A model generated the notes under the pieces. That model did no database searches, was not told where the DNA came from, and saw only the letters and a list, made by a program, of their open reading frames with translations. A stretch of 64,000 bases of DNA from Saprospiraceae bacterium (GTDB lineage Bacteria > Bacteroidota > Bacteroidia > Chitinophagales > Saprospiraceae), in NCBI GenBank assembly GCA_019638455.1, contig JAHBTU010000001.1, forward strand, positions 139,501-203,500, written 5' to 3'. The translations under genes were made by a program, and so were the position numbers. Below, one piece after another: positions 60,338-64,000 of the stretch (the stretch's first letter is position 1; each line of letters starts with the position of its first letter).

Positions 60338-62830
60338 ATGTCACATTTTTCATCTCGCGGCTTTATTTCTGTTGCTTTCTGTCTGCTCTTCACATCATTA
60401 TTCGGCCAAATTCCCACCTTTCAAAAAGCCTACGTCGGGGAGTTTCGCGACGACTGCCTGTGGGGACTCGAAACAACTGACGGTTTTTTGCTGGCAGGCC
60501 GAGGGCGTCCTTTAGCCGGAGGGACTGATGGGCTGCTCATTAAAACGGATAAGCACGGCAAACTCATTTGGAGCAAAAATTATGGAGATACAAGGCCCGA
60601 TTGGTTCACATCTGCGATAGTGGCCAATGACGGTGGATTCGTAGCCTACGGCATGAGCGGCGGCACATCATCGCTCGATGCGGGTGTCTGGTTGGTCAAA
60701 GTGGACAGCATGGGCGAGTTGATTTGGCAAAGGACTATGGGGGACACAATATCTTTGGAGAATCCGAGCGTACCTATGGTGCAGGTCCCTGACGGGCACG
60801 TTGTTTCGGGCACTGTTAATCAGCCACCATTAGGTATTCGGGGGGCTTTTGTGACCCGAGTGGACAACAATGGAGAAACGTCTTGGAGCCAGTTTTACGC
60901 TACCGATACAGCGCTGGGCAATAACATTGTTCTCCAAAAACTGGTTGTTCAATACGCGACAGACACCATGCTGTTTGCTGTCAGTTCAGCAGGGAAAAGC
61001 GCGGGGTTTGTCACCCTAGACCCCTTTTCTGGAGACATAATTCGCACCACTGAATACAGTCATCCTGATTACAGGATGGACTGCACTGCCTTACAGCCCA
61101 CAATTGATGGAAATTTTGTGCTTAACGGCTTGGCCACTCCTAATGACCCTAACACCTCCCGTTTATTGTGGTTATTGAAAGTCCGTCCCGATGGGAAGAT
61201 AATCTGGGCAAAAGCATATCCACCTAACTTCAATTGGTCTAACCTTTTTATTACCTCGTATTTCAGCACAGCTTCGGATGGAGGGTTTATTATATGCCCT
61301 TCCGAAGTAAAACAATCGGGAGGAACAGACTACAGAATGTTGATGAAACTTGACCGTGATGGCGAAGTGCTTTGGAAAAAATCCTATACAAGTATCTCAT
61401 CAACGCCTAACTGGGTTTTGCGCTGTTTTGAAACATCTGATGGAGGTATTGCTGCACTTGGAAACTTTACCTTTCCGAGTAGCGATGATGATTTTTTCCT
61501 GATGAAAACCGATGCCGACGGCGAAGTAGCGGGCTGCTGCTCCGAGAAACGCGACTTCCTGCCGCCCGTTGATTTTCCCATAGAGGCCGTACCCGCATCC
61601 TACCATCAAGAAGATTACTTGACCTTCCAGCCAATAAACCTAACGCCTACCTTTTCGGTGTCCTACTCTGACACCAGCATCTGCACCGTCTCTTCTCGCC
61701 CCACCCTCCACGACACCCTCCGCTTCTGCCCCGGCGAAAGCGTCACCCTCGGCGACTCCACCTACGCCCAGCCCGCCACCGTCTCCCTCCTAATCCCCTC
61801 CGCCACCGACGACTGCGACACCCTCGCCACCTACACCCTCGAACACGAAGCCCCCGACCCCAACGCTGCCCTCCAACTCGACTGCCCCGCCGACATCTCC
61901 GTGCAGGCCAATGTGCCCACAGCCGTCCACTACAACGAGCCTGCCGCTTGGTCGGACTGCAACTGCCCCGACCTGACCCTCGTCAGGGCCAGCGGCCCGG
62001 CCAGCGGCGAGTTGTTTCCGGTGGGTGCCACTACTGTCTGCTACCAAGCTGACGATGCCTGCGGACTGTCGAAAAACTGCTGTTTCACCGTCACCATCAC
62101 GCCCGCCCCGCCCCCGCCCAGCGACGCCTGCGACACCAAGACCAGCGGCTGCCTCCAATTCGAACTCCTCGAAGTCAACCGCGACTACGCCCAAAACTGG
62201 GCCTACCACGTCCGCCTGACCAACTCCTGCGCCGACGCGGTGCGATATGCCTACCTCCAAGTCCCCAAGGGACTGCAAGCCCTCGCGCCCATCAACGACA
62301 TCGTCTATACCACCTCCAACGGCCACACCTTCACCGCGCGCAACCCCAACTTCTCGCCCTTCTACTCCGTCCGCTACCATTTTGCCGCCCCCACATTGGC
62401 CAACGGCCAATCGGAAACCTTCCGCTATGTGCTGCCCCAACAGGCCGACGTCAAGTACATCCACGCCGCCGCGCGCCTCTTTTCGGGCGCCTTCGTCGAG
62501 ACGCACCTCAACACCTTCTCCTGCCCGGTGGGCACGGAGCCGCAGCCGAGGCCAGAGGCGGGTGAGCGCGGCGGCTACGGCGGCAGCGGCATGCTGAGGG
62601 CCTACCCCAACCCTGTTTCCTCAGATGAAGTCCTGTTCATCGAAGGCCTTGACATGGAGGGGAGCGATTTCGTGCTTCGTGACCTGACGGGCAGGCTGGT
62701 GCTGGAGGCGAGCGTCAAAAGCGGTCAGGTCAGGGTGAGCGAGGCCAAGTTGGCAAACGGGCTTTATTTTTTCAATGTTCTGAAAAACGGCTTGCCTGTG
62801 GGGAGCGGGAAAGTGGTGGTGGCGAGGTGA
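60338..62830 (+). CDS. Large T9SS-secreted protein with beta-propeller and HYR domains
   Basis: 830 residues: signal peptide (about 1-24), a beta-propeller-like region (about 28-395) of repeats such as DGFLLAGRGRPLAGGTDGLLIKTD and DGGFVAYGMSGG, a Cys-containing hinge (about 395-490), a HYR domain (about 505-590, LDCPADISVQANVPTAVHYN), a DUF11-like beta-domain (about 600-740) and a T9SS sorting domain (about 750-830, AYPNPVSSDEV). Base composition changes sharply near 61640: the first half is AT-richer, the second very C-rich. This suggests that the gene was assembled from two sources. Adhesion or structure is the most likely role. Confidence 0.82.
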   Translation: MSHFSSRGFISVAFCLLFTSLFGQIPTFQKAYVGEFRDDCLWGLETTDGFLLAGRGRPLAGGTDGLLIKTDKHGKLIWSKNYGDTRPDWFTSAIVANDGGFVAYGMSGGTSSLDAGVWLVKVDSMGELIWQRTMGDTISLENPSVPMVQVPDGHVVSGTVNQPPLGIRGAFVTRVDNNGETSWSQFYATDTALGNNIVLQKLVVQYATDTMLFAVSSAGKSAGFVTLDPFSGDIIRTTEYSHPDYRMDCTALQPTIDGNFVLNGLATPNDPNTSRLLWLLKVRPDGKIIWAKAYPPNFNWSNLFITSYFSTASDGGFIICPSEVKQSGGTDYRMLMKLDRDGEVLWKKSYTSISSTPNWVLRCFETSDGGIAALGNFTFPSSDDDFFLMKTDADGEVAGCCSEKRDFLPPVDFPIEAVPASYHQEDYLTFQPINLTPTFSVSYSDTSICTVSSRPTLHDTLRFCPGESVTLGDSTYAQPATVSLLIPSATDDCDTLATYTLEHEAPDPNAALQLDCPADISVQANVPTAVHYNEPAAWSDCNCPDLTLVRASGPASGELFPVGATTVCYQADDACGLSKNCCFTVTITPAPPPPSDACDTKTSGCLQFELLEVNRDYAQNWAYHVRLTNSCADAVRYAYLQVPKGLQALAPINDIVYTTSNGHTFTARNPNFSPFYSVRYHFAAPTLANGQSETFRYVLPQQADVKYIHAAARLFSGAFVETHLNTFSCPVGTEPQPRPEAGERGGYGGSGMLRAYPNPVSSDEVLFIEGLDMEGSDFVLRDLTGRLVLEASVKSGQVRVSEAKLANGLYFFNVLKNGLPVGSGKVVVAR

Positions 62831-62837
62831 GCCGCTG

Positions 62838-63075
62838 GTTTGCATAATCTGGCATAACTATAGGCAATGTCGGGATGAGATGAAGGCGCACGTCAGATTT
62901 GACGTGCAAATATGTCAAAATTGACGGGCAACCCGTCAAATCTGACGTGGACTTTAACAATCGGGGGCGGGCAATTTTGCACCGTGCGACGCTTGGCGGC
63001 AAATCGCTTGCCGCGCCAACGCTCGCGCGGTGGTCAGCACCCGAACCCACCCAAAAAAGAAGTAGGGCGTGAAGC
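62838..63075 (+). repeat. 238-base duplicated control region, copy 2
   Basis: Copy of 59197-59434 with the palindromes retained (62888-62907, 62921-62939). At its left edge a few bases of the XRE start region remain, but the XRE gene itself is absent, so this copy carries only the control sites ahead of lipoprotein B. Confidence 0.95.
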
Positions 63076-63116
63076 CGAGCACGACAGGGTAGGCATTCTG
63101 AAAACAAGTTTTACCG

Positions 63117-63776
63117 ATGAAAAAGTTAGTCCGATTACCGATTTTGCTGTTTTTCGCGTTGGCGATGTTTTTTGCCTGCACGAAGGAGGCACAGATGTCC
63201 GATGACAAGACCGACCCGCAAGGCGGTGTCATCAGCGCGACCCAAGACGCGGATGGAATCCTGTACCTGAAATTCAAAGCCGAGATGGGTGCGGTGGGAA
63301 GCCGGGATGAAGAAGAGTGCACACTCTATGAGGCTATTCGTTTCTTTGAAATTGATGAGGAAGGTCCTAACTGCGATGAGGACCGTGTCCGCGTTGACGT
63401 AAAGTTCCGCCTTATCAAGATGCATAAACAAACGCTTGCCCGCACGGCGCTAACTTCGTTCGGCACATATTCGGGTGTGGGAGGGCTTAATATCTCTTGG
63501 TACAATTATCCGCCGCTTACTGATTATTGGTATGCTGTCGAATTTGAATACTGCGTGCGTAACCCCCTATGGGTTGAACCCAATGAGGACCCTAACGAAA
63601 AATTCTGGATAGCCGATTTTTGGGGCGACGATGGTGCTGGAACCCATCTTTACCCCTGCGATTATTCTGATGTCGGAGGCTCTATGGAGGGGCCTGTCGC
63701 TCCGCCTACTATCTCAGGCCCCGGTGAGGTTGTCACCCAATGCACCCTTAATGCTGATTGCTCCATAACGCCTTGA
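63117..63776 (+). CDS. Lipoprotein paralogue B (unknown function)
   Basis: 219 residues with a lipoprotein signal (MKKLVRLPILLFFALAMFFAC) and the same block order as paralogue A: CTLYEAIRFFEI, VKFRLIKMH, ARTALTSFG, VGGLNISWYN, LTDYWYAVEFEYC, DFWGDDGAG and CTLNADCSITP. The gene starts 41 bases after the second copy of the control region. It and paralogue A were probably produced by duplication of a promoter-gene unit. Confidence 0.8.
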   Translation: MKKLVRLPILLFFALAMFFACTKEAQMSDDKTDPQGGVISATQDADGILYLKFKAEMGAVGSRDEEECTLYEAIRFFEIDEEGPNCDEDRVRVDVKFRLIKMHKQTLARTALTSFGTYSGVGGLNISWYNYPPLTDYWYAVEFEYCVRNPLWVEPNEDPNEKFWIADFWGDDGAGTHLYPCDYSDVGGSMEGPVAPPTISGPGEVVTQCTLNADCSITP

Positions 63777-64000
63777 CGGACGAAACTTGCGGGACGGATT
63801 TGCCACAGCGGATTCGTCTCGCTTTGTTGCACCAAAGTAAAAATTGTTGCTTGTCCTTATTGTTGCTCTTGCAAGCGGGCAGACAAAGCGGCACATAAGG
63901 AACGTTTTTTGTATCCTCCTTGCCTGTTGACTGAGCGACCCAATATTTTTGTCAACCAAATCAACACCATCCGTAATGATACAGTTTTTACATCGCAATC
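63777..64000. other. Right end of the window, no gene recognised
   Basis: Only short frames are open here. The - strand frame at 63714-63998 lies partly antisense to lipoprotein B and shows no protein-like features. Confidence 0.5.

Overview
The window is chromosomal DNA from a member of the Bacteroidota, most likely Saprospiria or Chitinophagia-like (inference). The evidence is two SusC/SusD outer-membrane pairs, many secreted proteins with a C-terminal type IX secretion (T9SS) sorting domain, lipoprotein signals, and promoters of the TAnnTTTG (-7) type in place of sigma-70 boxes. Composition is moderately GC-rich. There are no rRNA genes, phage genes, complete insertion sequences or CRISPR arrays. 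One tRNA, Ser(UGA), is present.

Layout. (1) 1-1.86 kb: a tightly packed + strand operon with an unknown protein, a CpcT/CpeT-family lipoprotein and a PduO-type cobalamin adenosyltransferase. (2) 1.9-18.1 kb: a - strand glycan-utilisation region with SusD, SusC, a GH3 beta-glucosidase, a small membrane protein, a GH144-type hydrolase fused to an alpha/beta-hydrolase, a T9SS protein built from six repeated carbohydrate-binding-like modules, and a second GH144-type enzyme with FnIII and T9SS domains. The combination points to beta-1,2-glucan as substrate. Two damaged Uma2-family genes sit in it on the opposite strand. (3) 18.3-24.6 kb: a DUF1501/DUF1800 pair and a BNR-repeat secreted protein. 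(4) 24.8-31.5 kb: three tandem genes for PA-domain T9SS proteins. The last two are nearly identical and are bordered by repeats, including a perfect 109-bp inverted repeat. (5) 31.6-43.1 kb: a lipoprotein gene split by an 81-bp palindromic element, an EEP nuclease, tRNA-Ser, an M16 peptidase, DUF423, an ABC exporter, a ceramidase-family protein, a small barrel and lipoprotein pair, and an unknown helical protein. (6) 43.1-56.4 kb: a second glycan locus with a membrane-bound LuxR-type regulator diverging from a T9SS binding protein, SusC, SusD, a PKD-like lipoprotein and two GH16 enzymes, probably for laminarin or another beta-1,3-glucan. (7) 56.5-64 kb: an NhaD antiporter, a CBS protein, an NqrM-like protein, an XRE regulator, two paralogous lipoproteins preceded by a 238-bp duplicated palindromic control region, and a large T9SS protein.

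The two glycan loci are linked by a shared, so far unnamed module of about 150 residues: six copies in the first locus and two in the second. Intergenic spaces are rich in hairpins and short-word repeats. The clearest newly visible events are the palindromic insertion at 32045-32125, whose precise removal restores one reading frame; the Uma2 gene broken by a single in-frame stop; and the duplicated operator-like region at 59.2 and 62.9 kb.
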